Positions 8,944 to 18,730 are shown, counted from the first letter of the stretch. The stretch is DNA of 64,000 bases from Robiginitomaculum_A sp036478535 (GCA_965224735.1 OZ245059.1:1488001-1552000), one strand, 5' to 3'. Program-made: numbers and translations. The notes: generated from the sequence alone by a model not told the origin.

Positions 8944-9915
8944 TAGCTAATCCCATTTAGATTGATGGGTTTTTAACTTTTTTCACTATTGTGGTTTCAA
9001 AATTTATGTGAGGATTATAGCTATGGCACATTCGATGGATTTACGGTTACGGGCGATCAGGCTTTTGGAGAAAGGTCACACGGTTTTGGAAGTGTCCGAG
9101 CTTCTTGATATTGGAACGGCGACATTATGGCGTTGGAAAGCACGAGCACGCGAGGGCCGTCTGGCGAGCACTTACCCAAAAGTACGTTCGACCTATAAGC
9201 TGGATGAAGTTTCCATGCTGTCCTATCTTGACGAACATCCAGATGCTTACTTGCATGAGATCGCGCAGGCCATGCAGGTAAGTAAGACAGCTATCTGGTC
9301 ATCGTTCAAGCGGCTTGGTATTACGCGAGTGCTAGCCTACCCTCTTGGTAAAAAAAGACGCCGCAATACCGTGAGCGTGACGAAGAACAGCGCAATATCT
9401 ATGAGGGTTTGATAAGCTTGTATCCGAAGCCAAAGCGTGTTTATTTGGATGAGAGCGGTCTTTGTCATAAACTGGCTCGCACTCACGCTTATGGCCCAAG
9501 CGGCCTGTGCATACACGGCCTGACCGATGGCAAACGCAAGGGACGAACCAACATTATTGGCGCATGGTCATCCGCCTTTAAATTGTTTGCGACACAAACT
9601 TATGAGCACACGGTCAATAAATCTGTATTTGTGAACTGGATACAAACCAAGCTGCTTCCGTCGTTGAAAACGGGTATGGTTGTCATCATGGATAATGCGC
9701 CTTGGCACAAAGGAAAGGACATTCGCGATATGATTGAAAGTACGGGAGCAGACTTGATTATGTTGCCCCCTTACAGCCCTGACTTAAACCCAATTGAACA
9801 TGCATGGGCTAATCTTAAGCAGGACGTAAAATCAAATGTGCACGCCTATGATACAATGCAACAAAACATAAAAAGCCAACTCAAAAATATGAATCATTCT
9901 ATTAGGAATTAGCTA
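8944..9915 (+). mobile_element. IS630-family insertion sequence (two-frame type)
   Basis: Inverted repeats start TAGCTAAT at both ends and are flanked by TA (8942-8943 and 9916-9917). The element is 972 bp and encodes a transposase split over two frames. It lies a few bases beyond the stop codon of fdhD, so it ends the formate dehydrogenase operon without breaking it. Confidence 0.8.
9023..9912 (+). CDS. IS630-family transposase in two overlapping frames (probable -1 frameshift)
   Basis: The first frame (ATG 9023, preceded by GAGGA; stop 9410-9412) encodes a helix-turn-helix half: MAHSMDLRLRAIRLLEKG, then LDIGTATLWRWKARAREG and a second HTH. The second frame holds the DDE domain with VYLDESGLCHKL, VVIMDNAPWHKG and PIEHAWANLKQD. 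At 9350-9357 lies a run of seven A followed by G. Slipping back one base there joins the first frame to YRERDEEQRNIYEGL and then the DDE half, which restores the family's usual layout. Several IS630 members make their transposase by such slippage, so this can be a working gene and not a pseudogene. Confidence 0.8.
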
Positions 9916-9918
9916 TAG

Positions 9919-10725
9919 TTACATACCTATTCGTTTAACGCCACCTATTTTATCACGCGCATAAATGGTTATATTTGCTTGGGCGGCTTTATTGAGAGCG
10001 AGGTTTGTTGGGCCAGACAAGGATAGAATAGCTGGGATTTTTGCGCGGGCGGCTTTGTCTATGATCTCGTAGGAACATCGGGACGACATGAGGAGGAAGC
10101 CGTCTTTTTCCAACTTCTTTATGGTTATTGCGCCGATGAGTTTATCAAGCGCATTATGGCGGCCAACATCTTCTCGCGCCAATTGTATATCGCCGTCCAA
10201 ACTCACCCATGCCGCCCCGTGAACACTTTTCGTGCGGACATTAATTGGCTGTAGTTTTTTGAAATTGTGCATAGCTCGTTCCAAAGCCGATTTGCTAATG
10301 GAAATCGGTTGCGCTCGAACGATGGGCATTGGGGTAAATAAGTCGTCCGTGTTTTCAAGTCCGCAAATACCACAGCCTGCCGTACCAATAAGGTTGCGGC
10401 GACGCGCACGAATATCGAAAGCCGCAATACGCTCGACGCTAATTTTAAAGTGTAGTTCTATACCTTTATCTGTGTGGCGGACTTCTAGACTTGCAATATT
10501 GTTTTGCGAGTTAATGATGCGCTCACTCAGGGAAAAACCAAGGGCGAAGTCGGCCATATCTGCGGGTGTGGCTAGCATAACCGCATAATTACGTCGGTTA
10601 TAAACAAAGGCTACGGGTGTTTCTTCGGGAATATGCCAATGACCCATCCTATCTGTATCTAGGGAATGAACGGAAATTATCATATCCGAAGCAGGGGGAG
10701 CACCTATAACCTTAATGGGAAACAT
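9919..10725 (-). CDS. fdhD: FdhD, sulfur carrier for formate dehydrogenase maturation
   Basis: FdhD takes sulfur from a cysteine desulfurase and delivers it to the molybdenum cofactor of formate dehydrogenase, without which the enzyme is inactive. The family's CGxCG motif is seen as AGCGICGLE, and REDVGRHNALDKLIG and LLMSSRCSYEII are further family signatures. I chose the ATG at 10725 because it overlaps the fdsA stop as TAATG, the same coupling as between fdsB and fdsA. An in-frame ATG at 10791 would extend deep into fdsA. The protein is then 268 residues. It is the last gene of the operon that starts with mttB at 20302. Confidence 0.92.
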   Translation of the reverse strand: MFPIKVIGAPPASDMIISVHSLDTDRMGHWHIPEETPVAFVYNRRNYAVMLATPADMADFALGFSLSERIINSQNNIASLEVRHTDKGIELHFKISVERIAAFDIRARRRNLIGTAGCGICGLENTDDLFTPMPIVRAQPISISKSALERAMHNFKKLQPINVRTKSVHGAAWVSLDGDIQLAREDVGRHNALDKLIGAITIKKLEKDGFLLMSSRCSYEIIDKAARAKIPAILSLSGPTNLALNKAAQANITIYARDKIGGVKRIGM

Positions 10726-13529
10726 TACTCGGCAGGTTCTGCTAAAATTTTGCGCGACTTCTGTGATGATGGAGCTAGGCCTTTCTGCCAATCAGATTTG
10801 TGGTTAGTTGGCGAAACTTGCACCGCAGTGACTTTGTATTCTGGGCATTCCGTTGCCCAATCTGAAAGTTCCGTCGTGATAATATTGGCCCCGCTTTCCG
10901 GATGATGAAAGGTGGTGTAGACTACGCCCGGAGTCATTCGCCTAGATATTTTTGCCCGCAGGGATGTTTCACCCATACGGCTTTTGATGTTAACCCATGC
11001 CCCGTCTTGGATACCGTAAATATCGGCATCAGAGGGGTGAATTTCAAGAAAATCCTCTTGCGCCCATAAGCTATTTTCCGTTCGACGTGTTTGCGCTCCC
11101 ACATTATATTGGCTTAAAATACGCCCTGTTGTTAGAATAAGAGGAAAGCGGCGGTTTGTTCGCTCTTCAGTGGGTATATATTCAGTGAGAACAAAATTGC
11201 CTTTGCCGCGCGTGAATTTATCCACGTGCATGATCTCAGCGCCGTCCGGGTTTTCATCATTGAACGGCCACTGCACCGATCCGCGTTTATCAAGTTCCGC
11301 GAAACTAACATTGGCAAAGACCGGGGTGAGTTCGGCGATCTCGTCCCATATGTCGGAGGAGCTTTCGTGGCCCATATCATAGCCCATGGCCCGGCCCAGG
11401 TCTTGAGTGACCTCCCATTCTTGCTTGCCAGTTGGGGACGGCATTACGGGGCGCACACGGTTGATGCGGCGCTCTGCGTTAATGAATGTGCCTTCTTTTT
11501 CTAGGAATGATGTGCCCGGCAAAAATACATGGGCGAAGCGGGCAGTCTCGTTGAGGAATAAATCTTGGACGATTAGGATATCAAGATTGCTCAGGGCGGC
11601 TTCGACATGGTGGATATTGGGGTCGGACTGGGCCACATCTTCGCCTTGGATATACATGCCTTTATAAGTGCCAGCCACGGCTTCGTTGAACATGTTGGGG
11701 ATTTTGAAGCCAGGCATAGAGTCGAGTTTGCGCTGCCATTTATCTTCGAACAGACCGCGCGCTGCGTCGTCGCCAACATCACGGTAGCCAGAAAGTTGGT
11801 GTGGGAACGAGCCCATATCGCAGGAACCTTGCACATTATTTTGCCCGCGCATGGGATTAACCCCAACGCCAGCTCGCCCTATATTTCCGGTGATCATAGC
11901 TAAATTTGCCATGGCCATAACCATGGTGGAGCCTTGGGAATGTTCCGTCACGCCAAGCCCGTAATAAATGGCGGCTTTATCGGCTTTGGCATACAGACAG
12001 GCAGCCGCACGAATGTCATCAGCGCTCACGCTCGTAATTGGTGCCATAACGTCAGGTGAGTTTATAGGATCAGTGATAAAATCAATCCATGTGGACAGAG
12101 ATTTTTGGTCGCATCTTGTGCTTGAAAACTCTTCGTCAATCAGCCTCTCTGTGACAATCACATGGGACAGTGCATTGATCAGCGCTACATTGGTACCAGG
12201 AGTTAGTGCTAGATGATAATCGGCTTTGACATAGGGCGTTTTCACCAGATCAATAGCGCGCGGATCTGCGACGATTAGCTTGGCCCCTTGACGGAGCCGC
12301 CTCTTCATTTGCGAGCCAAATACCGGATGGGCATCAGTTGGGTTGGAGCCAATGACAAGAATTGTATCGGCTTGCATAACGCTGTCGAAATTTTGTGTGC
12401 CGGCGCTCTCGCCGAACGCTTGCATCAAGCCATAACCTGTTGGCGAATGGCAAACGCGGGCGCATGTATCAACATTGTTATTGCCAAATCCGGCGCGGAT
12501 AAGCTTCATCACCGCCCAGACTTCTTCATTGGTACAGCGCGACGACGTGATGCCGCCAATGGATTTCACACCGTATTTTGCTTGCGTATCTTTTAGGCGT
12601 CTGGCTGCATAATTTAGTGCTTCGTTCCAGCTAACCTCTTGCCACGGGTCGTCCGTGTTCTCCCGTATCATTGGTTTGGTGATGCGATCAGCATGTGTAG
12701 CGTAGGTATAGGCAAACCTACCTTTAACACAGGAATGGCCGTGGTTGGCACCGCCACCTTTCCATGGCACCATGCGGATTAATTCGCCGTTTTTTAGCTC
12801 AGCCTTGAACGAACATCCAACACCGCAATAGGCACATGTGGTCAGCACGGTTTCATCCGGCTGCCCTTTGGCGAGGACTTCATTTTCGACCAATGCGCCT
12901 GTCGGGCAGGCCTGAACGCAGGCACCGCAAGAAACACATTCGCTGTCCATAAACCCCTCGGCCATGCCAGCGACAACTTTGGAAGTCGCCCCGCGCCCTT
13001 CTACGGTAAGCGCAAATGTGCCTTGCACTTCATCGCACGCCCTTACGCAGCGCGAGCAAACAATACAGGCGCTAGGGTCAAAGGTAAAATAGGGGTTGGT
13101 GCTATCTTTTTCGCAATGCGGCGCGGGGACATCATATCGAATTTCGTTCAAGCCTAATTCTTCGGCTAGTGAGATTAACGCTGCGTCACCCTTTGTGTCT
13201 GACAGGTAAAGTTCCATAGTGTTTTTGCGTAACCGCGAGAGTTTTTTTGATTGCGTCACGACCTTAATGCCCTCGTCTACGGGCGCCGTACAAGATGCAG
13301 GCGTGCCGCGCCGCCCATCTATTTCTACGAGGCATAAACGGCATGAGCCGAACGCATCAAGACTATCCGTAGCGCAGAGTTTCGGAATGTCGATTCCCGT
13401 TGCTTCGGCGGCGTGCATGATGGATACGCCCGCTTGTGCGGTGATGGTTTTACCATCAATCTCAAGGCTGACAGTTTGCGCCGATGTGTTGGCTTTAGTG
13501 CCGAAATCTTTTTCAATAAGCAGAGCCAT
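10725..13529 (-). CDS. fdsA: NAD-dependent formate dehydrogenase, alpha subunit
   Basis: This 934-residue catalytic subunit oxidises formate to CO2 at a bis-MGD molybdenum (or tungsten) site. Domains in order: an N-terminal [2Fe-2S] ferredoxin domain (Cys in DSLDAFGSCRLCLVEIDG), a His/Cys cluster and two [4Fe-4S] clusters (CIVCSRCVRACDE and CVSCGACVQACPTGA), a further [4Fe-4S] (CAYCGVGC), then the molybdopterin domains. The metal-ligating residue is Cys in CARVCHSPTGYGL, around residue 360, so it is not a selenoprotein. Electrons pass through FdsB to NAD. The start overlaps the fdsB stop as TAATG. In this cluster the enzyme would finish oxidation of the methyl groups released by the corrinoid system. 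Confidence 0.95.
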   Translation of the reverse strand: MALLIEKDFGTKANTSAQTVSLEIDGKTITAQAGVSIMHAAEATGIDIPKLCATDSLDAFGSCRLCLVEIDGRRGTPASCTAPVDEGIKVVTQSKKLSRLRKNTMELYLSDTKGDAALISLAEELGLNEIRYDVPAPHCEKDSTNPYFTFDPSACIVCSRCVRACDEVQGTFALTVEGRGATSKVVAGMAEGFMDSECVSCGACVQACPTGALVENEVLAKGQPDETVLTTCAYCGVGCSFKAELKNGELIRMVPWKGGGANHGHSCVKGRFAYTYATHADRITKPMIRENTDDPWQEVSWNEALNYAARRLKDTQAKYGVKSIGGITSSRCTNEEVWAVMKLIRAGFGNNNVDTCARVCHSPTGYGLMQAFGESAGTQNFDSVMQADTILVIGSNPTDAHPVFGSQMKRRLRQGAKLIVADPRAIDLVKTPYVKADYHLALTPGTNVALINALSHVIVTERLIDEEFSSTRCDQKSLSTWIDFITDPINSPDVMAPITSVSADDIRAAACLYAKADKAAIYYGLGVTEHSQGSTMVMAMANLAMITGNIGRAGVGVNPMRGQNNVQGSCDMGSFPHQLSGYRDVGDDAARGLFEDKWQRKLDSMPGFKIPNMFNEAVAGTYKGMYIQGEDVAQSDPNIHHVEAALSNLDILIVQDLFLNETARFAHVFLPGTSFLEKEGTFINAERRINRVRPVMPSPTGKQEWEVTQDLGRAMGYDMGHESSSDIWDEIAELTPVFANVSFAELDKRGSVQWPFNDENPDGAEIMHVDKFTRGKGNFVLTEYIPTEERTNRRFPLILTTGRILSQYNVGAQTRRTENSLWAQEDFLEIHPSDADIYGIQDGAWVNIKSRMGETSLRAKISRRMTPGVVYTTFHHPESGANIITTELSDWATECPEYKVTAVQVSPTNHKSDWQKGLAPSSQKSRKILAEPAE

Positions 13530-15073
13530 TATGAGCCTCCAAAATCATTTGGGAAATGCTTGATAGCACTCCGAACGGGCATGGGCGTTAAACCTCCCAT
13601 AGCACACAATGAGCCGTCCGTCATTAACTCGCAAATGTCTTCGAGCAGGACAAGGTTATTGTCCACATTCTCTCCCGCAATAATTTTATCAAGTGTTTCC
13701 TTTCCGCGCACAGAACCAAGGCGGCAAGGTGTGCACTTCCCGCAACTTTCGACCTCACAAAATTTCATAGTAAAACGGGCTTGTCGTGCCATATCAACGC
13801 TGTCGTTAAACACGACAAGCCCCCCATGACCGAGCATCGTCCCGGAGTCGGCCATTTTCTCATAATCCATTTCCACATCAAAACCTGACACTGGGATATA
13901 AGCACCAAGGGGCCCGCCTGCTTGCACAGCGCGCACGGGCTTACCCGAGAGTGTTCCGCCACCAAATTCTTCAATCAGTTCACCCAGAGTGATGCCAAAC
14001 GCTTTTTCCACAAGGCCACCATACTTGATATCGCCGCCTAGTTGAAAGGGCTGTGTACCCCGCGCACGGCCCTGACCATAATTATGATAAAAATCCGCAC
14101 CTTTATCCATTATGATCGGCACACTTGCTAAGGAGAGAATATTATTGATGATGGTTGGTTTCCCGAACAGGCCTACGATAGCTGGGATAGGGGGCTTAAC
14201 TTTGACCTGACCGCGTTTGCCCTCAAGACTTTCCAACATTGAGGTTTCTTCGCCGCAAATATAAGCACCAGCACCCATACGAACGTGAATGTCAAAAGCT
14301 TTACCACTGCCTAATATGTTCTCACCCAATAAGTTAGTGGTGCGCCAAAACTTTATGGCCTGGCGTATAGTTTTAACGGCGTGTGGATATTCTGAGCGAA
14401 TATAAATATAGCCAATCGTTGCCCCTGTCGCTAGTCCAGCTATGGTCATGCCTTCGAGGATTGAGAACGGGTCGCCCTCCATGAGCATTCTGTCTGCAAA
14501 TGTACCGCTATCTCCCTCATCAGCATTGGCGCAGATATATTTTTGTTCTGCGTCCGTCTCTAGGGCAGTTTTCCATTTAATGCCAGTAGGGAAGCCCGCC
14601 CCGCCTCGCCCGCGCAGGCCCGACTTTGTAACGGTTTCTACAATATCTTCTGGTGTCATTTTCAGGGCTTTTCGCAATCCAGAAAGGCCGCCATATAACG
14701 CATAATCTACCATACTTAATGGTTCAATCAAGCCGCAGCGCGCAAATGTTAGTCTTTCTTGCTTGGCAAAATAGGAGATTTTTTCCGTTAAACCCAAGGA
14801 CGTATTGTGCGATTTTCCCTGCAAAAAACCTGCGTAAAACAAACTTTGAATATCGCCTATTTGCACAGGGCCATAAGCCATGCGGCCGGCTTGTGTTTCC
14901 ACTTCCACTAATGGTTCTAGCCACAACATACCGCGCGTGCCATTGCGAATTATCTGTATGTGTTTGCCTAGCCGTTTTGCCGTGCGTTTAATCTCATCAG
15001 TTACATCATCTGCACCAACAGACAAAGCCGCAGCGTCACATGGTACATATATTTTTATGGTATTTCTTGTCAC
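13529..15073 (-). CDS. fdsB: NAD-dependent formate dehydrogenase, beta subunit
   Basis: This 514-residue diaphorase subunit is related to NuoF, with an N-terminal thioredoxin-like segment. It carries the NAD and FMN sites (GRGGAGFPTGIKWKTAL and GAGAYICGEETSMLESLEG) and a C-terminal [4Fe-4S] site (ESCGKCTPCRLGSVRGKE). It takes electrons from FdsA and reduces NAD. Its start overlaps the fdsG stop by four bases (ATGA), which suggests translational coupling. Confidence 0.95.
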   Translation of the reverse strand: MTRNTIKIYVPCDAAALSVGADDVTDEIKRTAKRLGKHIQIIRNGTRGMLWLEPLVEVETQAGRMAYGPVQIGDIQSLFYAGFLQGKSHNTSLGLTEKISYFAKQERLTFARCGLIEPLSMVDYALYGGLSGLRKALKMTPEDIVETVTKSGLRGRGGAGFPTGIKWKTALETDAEQKYICANADEGDSGTFADRMLMEGDPFSILEGMTIAGLATGATIGYIYIRSEYPHAVKTIRQAIKFWRTTNLLGENILGSGKAFDIHVRMGAGAYICGEETSMLESLEGKRGQVKVKPPIPAIVGLFGKPTIINNILSLASVPIIMDKGADFYHNYGQGRARGTQPFQLGGDIKYGGLVEKAFGITLGELIEEFGGGTLSGKPVRAVQAGGPLGAYIPVSGFDVEMDYEKMADSGTMLGHGGLVVFNDSVDMARQARFTMKFCEVESCGKCTPCRLGSVRGKETLDKIIAGENVDNNLVLLEDICELMTDGSLCAMGGLTPMPVRSAIKHFPNDFGGS

Positions 15074-15492
15074 GACGCCGCCCTTCTTTTAATGATTGCG
15101 TCCAGTTTTTCAGGTGTAACCCGCCCATATAAATCTTCATCAATCATAACCGCAGGGCCAAGGGCGCAATTACCGAGACAATAGACATCATGAGTCTCTA
15201 TATTACTGTTTTTTGCGTGGGCGGCCAAATCTTCGCCGCCTACTGCTTGACAGGCTTCAGCGCGGCAAATTTTTATACAATTTCCCTTGGGTGGCGACCG
15301 TCTAAAACCATCATAAAAACTAACAATACCATGTATGTCTGCGCGCGAAATATTGATAATACCTGCAATTTGAATCAAGGCCTCTTTGGACAGATAGTGG
15401 TACTGGCTCTGCACTTCGTGTAATATTTCAATCAATCCGTCAGGTTGGTTATTATAGGTGTCACATATTTGTGTTATTGTTTGGTCACTCAT
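15070..15492 (-). CDS. fdsG: NAD-dependent formate dehydrogenase, gamma subunit
   Basis: This 140-residue NuoE-like subunit has four cysteines in the [2Fe-2S] pattern CRAEAC and CLGNCALGP. The N-terminal helical bundle (GLIEILHEVQSQYHYLSKEA) is typical of the family. It starts five bases after the stop of the oxidoreductase gene, so it belongs to the same operon. The gene order fdsG-fdsB-fdsA-fdhD is the standard one. No fdsD delta subunit is seen between fdhD and the IS630 element. Confidence 0.94.
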   Translation of the reverse strand: MSDQTITQICDTYNNQPDGLIEILHEVQSQYHYLSKEALIQIAGIINISRADIHGIVSFYDGFRRSPPKGNCIKICRAEACQAVGGEDLAAHAKNSNIETHDVYCLGNCALGPAVMIDEDLYGRVTPEKLDAIIKRRAAS

Positions 15493-15497
15493 CTGAA

Positions 15498-17534
15498 TTA
15501 TATATCCTTCATAAGTCTAAGAGCATCATAAATGGCGGCATGCGTATTACGAGCCGAAACAGCGTCACCGATGCGAAATAACTTAAAACTTCCACCTGGG
15601 TTTTTTATCAAAGCCTGCTCGTTACCAGATAATAACGCATCATGGTTAAGGGCTCCAAGATTTTCTGATAATGGTTTAAGGTCAAAATACAAATCATCCA
15701 TAGGAAGTGTGCCGTGATTGATGACAATTTGGTCAAATGTACGTTCCTCGCGGTGATTTGAATAATCTGTGCCGATAATGGTGCGTAGCCTATTCCCGTC
15801 TCGTAGGGCGTCCATTAGGCGATAAGTCACAGTGAATGTCACGTCTTTGTCTTGCATCGCCCGCATATAGGGCACTAGATTCATAGCCATAATATCGGGC
15901 GCAAAACTGCGGTCAGGTGTCATGATTTCAACCTTAGCGCCTGTGAGTGCAATCATTTCTGCTGCTTGTAATCCGGGCGGATCGCCTGCATCGTCATAAA
16001 CAAGCACATCTTGTCCAGGTTTGACATCGCCTGATAAAATATCCCAGCTCGACACAACCAAGTCATTGCCAGTTTCAAGTACGTCTGTGTGAGGCATACC
16101 GCCAGTAGCGACAATGACGACATCAGGGTTTTCCGTTAATACGTCGCTTTGCTCTGCCCAAACATTATAACGAAAATCAACGCTAAATTTTTCGCACTGC
16201 TGCACCCGCCAATCTATGATTGATAGCATTTCAGTGCGGCGAGGACTTTGTGCCGTCAGGCGAACTTGCCCGCCTGCATGCGGAGCGGCTTCAAATATGA
16301 CGACTTTATGGCCGCGCTCTGCTGCAACACGTGCGGCCTCCAAACCTCCTGGACCAGTGCCAACTATCACAATTTTTTTCTTGAGCTTTGCGGTTGGAAT
16401 GTCATGGGGCATAGTAAGCTCGCGCCCTGTTGCCGCATTGTGCATACAAAGTGCATCGCCGCCTTGGTAAATTCTATCCAGACAATAGGTAGCACCAACA
16501 CAGGGCCGAATATCTTCTTCACGGTTTTCGGTGAGCTTGCGTACGAGATGGGGGTCAGCCATATGAGCCCTTGTCATACCAACCATATCTAAGAGCCCAG
16601 CCGAGATGGCGTGGCGGGCTGTTGCTATATCTGGTATTTTTGCGGCATGAAAGGTAGGCATACCTGTGGCTTTGCGTACACTACCCGCAAAATCCAAATG
16701 GGGTGCATTTTTCATACCTTGCACGGGGATGACGTCCGTCAGTCCTGGGTCCGTGTCAATGCGCCCGCGAATGACATTTAAAAAATCTACGAGACCTGAG
16801 CGCTTGAATATTTTTGAGATTTCGATGCCCTCGGCAGCATCCACGCCGCCTTTTTCTACTTCGTTGGCTGTATAACGAACCCCGAGAATAAAATCCTTAC
16901 CAATCTTTGCTTTGATCGCTTTGATGACATCCATGGTAAAACGAAGGCGGTTTTCTAGAGAGCCGCCATACGGCCCTTCAAGAGTGTTGGTCAAAGGTGA
17001 CCAAAATTGATCCATGAGGTGGCCATAGGCCTGTAGCTCTAAACCATCAACGCCTGATGCAACCATACGCTCGGCAGCGGCGACATAATCTGAAATTATA
17101 CGCTCAATATCCCAGTCCTCAATTTTTTTGGGGAAGGCCCGGTGCGAAGCTTCACGTTTGTGAGACGGTGAAACCGCTGTAAGCCAATCGCCCTTACTCC
17201 AACCCGTACGCCGCCCAAGATGCGTAAGCTGTATCATCACCGCGCAATCATGTTCATGGACTGCATCGGTAAGTTCGCGCATCCACGGCACAACCTCGTC
17301 TTTATAAGCGAGGATATTATTAAAAACGGGGGGACTGTCACGCGAAACCGTCGCGGAGCCAGCCGTCATAGTCATGGCTATGCCCGCCTTAGCGCGTTCT
17401 ACATGATAAGCGCGGTAGCGCTGTTTAGGCATGCCGTCTTCTGGGTAGGCAGGTTCATGGCTGGTAATCATGATCCTATTTTTTAAGGTCAAATGCTTTA
17501 GCTGATATGGCTGTAATAATGGATCGTTGGTCAT
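15498..17534 (-). CDS. NADH:flavin oxidoreductase of the trimethylamine/dimethylglycine demethylase type
   Basis: This 678-residue protein has two parts. An OYE-like FMN barrel (residues 1-370; PYQLKHLTLKNRIMITSHEP at the start, CAVMIQLTHLGRRTGW later) is followed by an FAD/NAD module (KKIVIVGTGPGGLEAARVAA around residue 400). Relatives include trimethylamine dehydrogenase, dienoyl-CoA reductase and the DgcA and StcD demethylases of betaine catabolism, which oxidise an N-methyl group to formaldehyde. The cluster motif is RPCVGATYCLDRIYQGGDALC, where Ala stands at the position of the second Cys of trimethylamine dehydrogenase. As far as I recall, some DgcA/StcD-like members share this. I prefer ATG 17534 because an upstream start would overlap the enolase gene by 77 bp. 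A role in removing a second methyl group is inferred from context. Confidence 0.82.
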   Translation of the reverse strand: MTNDPLLQPYQLKHLTLKNRIMITSHEPAYPEDGMPKQRYRAYHVERAKAGIAMTMTAGSATVSRDSPPVFNNILAYKDEVVPWMRELTDAVHEHDCAVMIQLTHLGRRTGWSKGDWLTAVSPSHKREASHRAFPKKIEDWDIERIISDYVAAAERMVASGVDGLELQAYGHLMDQFWSPLTNTLEGPYGGSLENRLRFTMDVIKAIKAKIGKDFILGVRYTANEVEKGGVDAAEGIEISKIFKRSGLVDFLNVIRGRIDTDPGLTDVIPVQGMKNAPHLDFAGSVRKATGMPTFHAAKIPDIATARHAISAGLLDMVGMTRAHMADPHLVRKLTENREEDIRPCVGATYCLDRIYQGGDALCMHNAATGRELTMPHDIPTAKLKKKIVIVGTGPGGLEAARVAAERGHKVVIFEAAPHAGGQVRLTAQSPRRTEMLSIIDWRVQQCEKFSVDFRYNVWAEQSDVLTENPDVVIVATGGMPHTDVLETGNDLVVSSWDILSGDVKPGQDVLVYDDAGDPPGLQAAEMIALTGAKVEIMTPDRSFAPDIMAMNLVPYMRAMQDKDVTFTVTYRLMDALRDGNRLRTIIGTDYSNHREERTFDQIVINHGTLPMDDLYFDLKPLSENLGALNHDALLSGNEQALIKNPGGSFKLFRIGDAVSARNTHAAIYDALRLMKDI

Positions 17535-17544
17535 GTTGTAACTT

Positions 17545-18729
17545 TTAGTGTAGCGGAATACGGGCGTAGCGTCCCGGCGTATTTGGATTGTCGAAATGTC
17601 CCATTGGGCCATTATCTGCAAAATGTTTCGCCCATTTTTTCATGGATTTGGAATCAAGCTCTACGCCAAGGCCGGGGCCTTCGGGCACGCGCACGGTATT
17701 GTTCTTTTGGCGAAAGGGGCCATTTTTTATCACGTCACCAATTTGCCATCTAAAGAGTGATTGCGAAGCTTCGCTAATCCAAGGCGTGGCGGCACTCACA
17801 TGTAGATAGGCAGCAGTCATAATACCAAGATCATTAGAATAGCACCAAAACCCTTTTCCCATGGCTTCGCAGGCAGCGATAAATTTTAACGATTTTGCAA
17901 TGCCGCCGAGGGCAGCAAAATTGCAAATAAAATTATCTGGCGCGCCGAGCGCTACAGCGCGCTTTAAATCTGGAACATGAGTTGAAAATGGTATGGGAGA
18001 ATGTTGCCGTAGTGCGGCCATATCTTCAAAGCTTGCTACTGGATCTTCATAATTTCTAACATTATAGGGTTCAATTTCGCGCAGGACGTGTCGAGCCGTG
18101 CTTAAAGACCATTGCATGTTGGAATCTAGACGAATTTGTGCATTTTTACCAAGTGCCTTGCGCAAATACCGTACTGTCTTTATTTCAAGTTCGGGGTCAC
18201 CAAGTATAAGTTTGCCTTCAAAAATTGTTGAACCATGTTCAACGCGCATTCTCAGGCAATATTCAACGATTGCCTCCGGCGTCATTTCCCCGCCATGTTT
18301 CCCGTGTTTTGGCCGAAAAGAAAAGTATTCAGAGAATAAAATATCCTTACGCACCGCGCCGCCTAGAAGCTTATAAAGCGGCATATCAAAAACTTTACCG
18401 CGTATATCCCACAAAGCTATTTCTACTGCGCCAAAGGCAACGCTGGCAGCATTTTCGCCGGTATTGGCCGTGATTTGCCACGGCGGTACGCAGCGGCTTT
18501 CGCAATCAGCTAAATCAAGCGGGTCGGCACCAATGAGGGCAGGGGCTATTTCGTCTTTAATTATTGCGCCAAAATGCCACCAAGGCGCTTCGCCCAGTCC
18601 TACAACACCTTCATCTGTTTCAACTTCTATTATGGATTTTGACGCACCGGGGTATAGGCCTGCTGACCACCAGAAGGGGGCTTCAAGGGGTACATTTACA
18701 TGGATGACTTTGATATTAGTGATTTTCAT
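17545..18729 (-). CDS. Enolase-superfamily protein (mandelate racemase/muconate lactonizing type, glucarate dehydratase-like)
   Basis: This 394-residue protein has the MR/MLE N-terminal capping domain (ITNIKVIHVNVPLEAPFWWS) and a TIM barrel. Metal-site segments are IRLDSNMQWS and VRNYEDPVASF. The C-terminus resembles the glucarate dehydratase subgroup (FRWQIGDV, PEGPGLGVELD). The third metal position reads FSTHVPDL, the catalytic Lys motif is FEGKLI and not KxK, and the segment matching the catalytic His reads CYSNDLGIMT without His, so it is unlikely to be a true glucarate dehydratase. Its place between mttB and the demethylase suggests racemisation, epimerisation or dehydration of a betaine or its product. 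ATG 18729 begins one base after the mttB stop. Function uncertain. Confidence 0.75.
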   Translation of the reverse strand: MKITNIKVIHVNVPLEAPFWWSAGLYPGASKSIIEVETDEGVVGLGEAPWWHFGAIIKDEIAPALIGADPLDLADCESRCVPPWQITANTGENAASVAFGAVEIALWDIRGKVFDMPLYKLLGGAVRKDILFSEYFSFRPKHGKHGGEMTPEAIVEYCLRMRVEHGSTIFEGKLILGDPELEIKTVRYLRKALGKNAQIRLDSNMQWSLSTARHVLREIEPYNVRNYEDPVASFEDMAALRQHSPIPFSTHVPDLKRAVALGAPDNFICNFAALGGIAKSLKFIAACEAMGKGFWCYSNDLGIMTAAYLHVSAATPWISEASQSLFRWQIGDVIKNGPFRQKNNTVRVPEGPGLGVELDSKSMKKWAKHFADNGPMGHFDNPNTPGRYARIPLH

Positions 18730-18730
18730 A

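Noticed and set aside
9023..9912. Calling the two-frame IS630 transposase a pseudogene
   Set aside because: A slippery A-run at the right place and otherwise intact halves favour programmed frameshifting.
10725..13529. Selenocysteine in the formate dehydrogenase
   Set aside because: The metal-ligand position is Cys (CARVCHSP) and the frame has no in-frame stop.
17545..18729. Calling the enolase-like gene glucarate dehydratase
   Set aside because: Overall similarity is there, but key catalytic positions as I align them from memory are changed.
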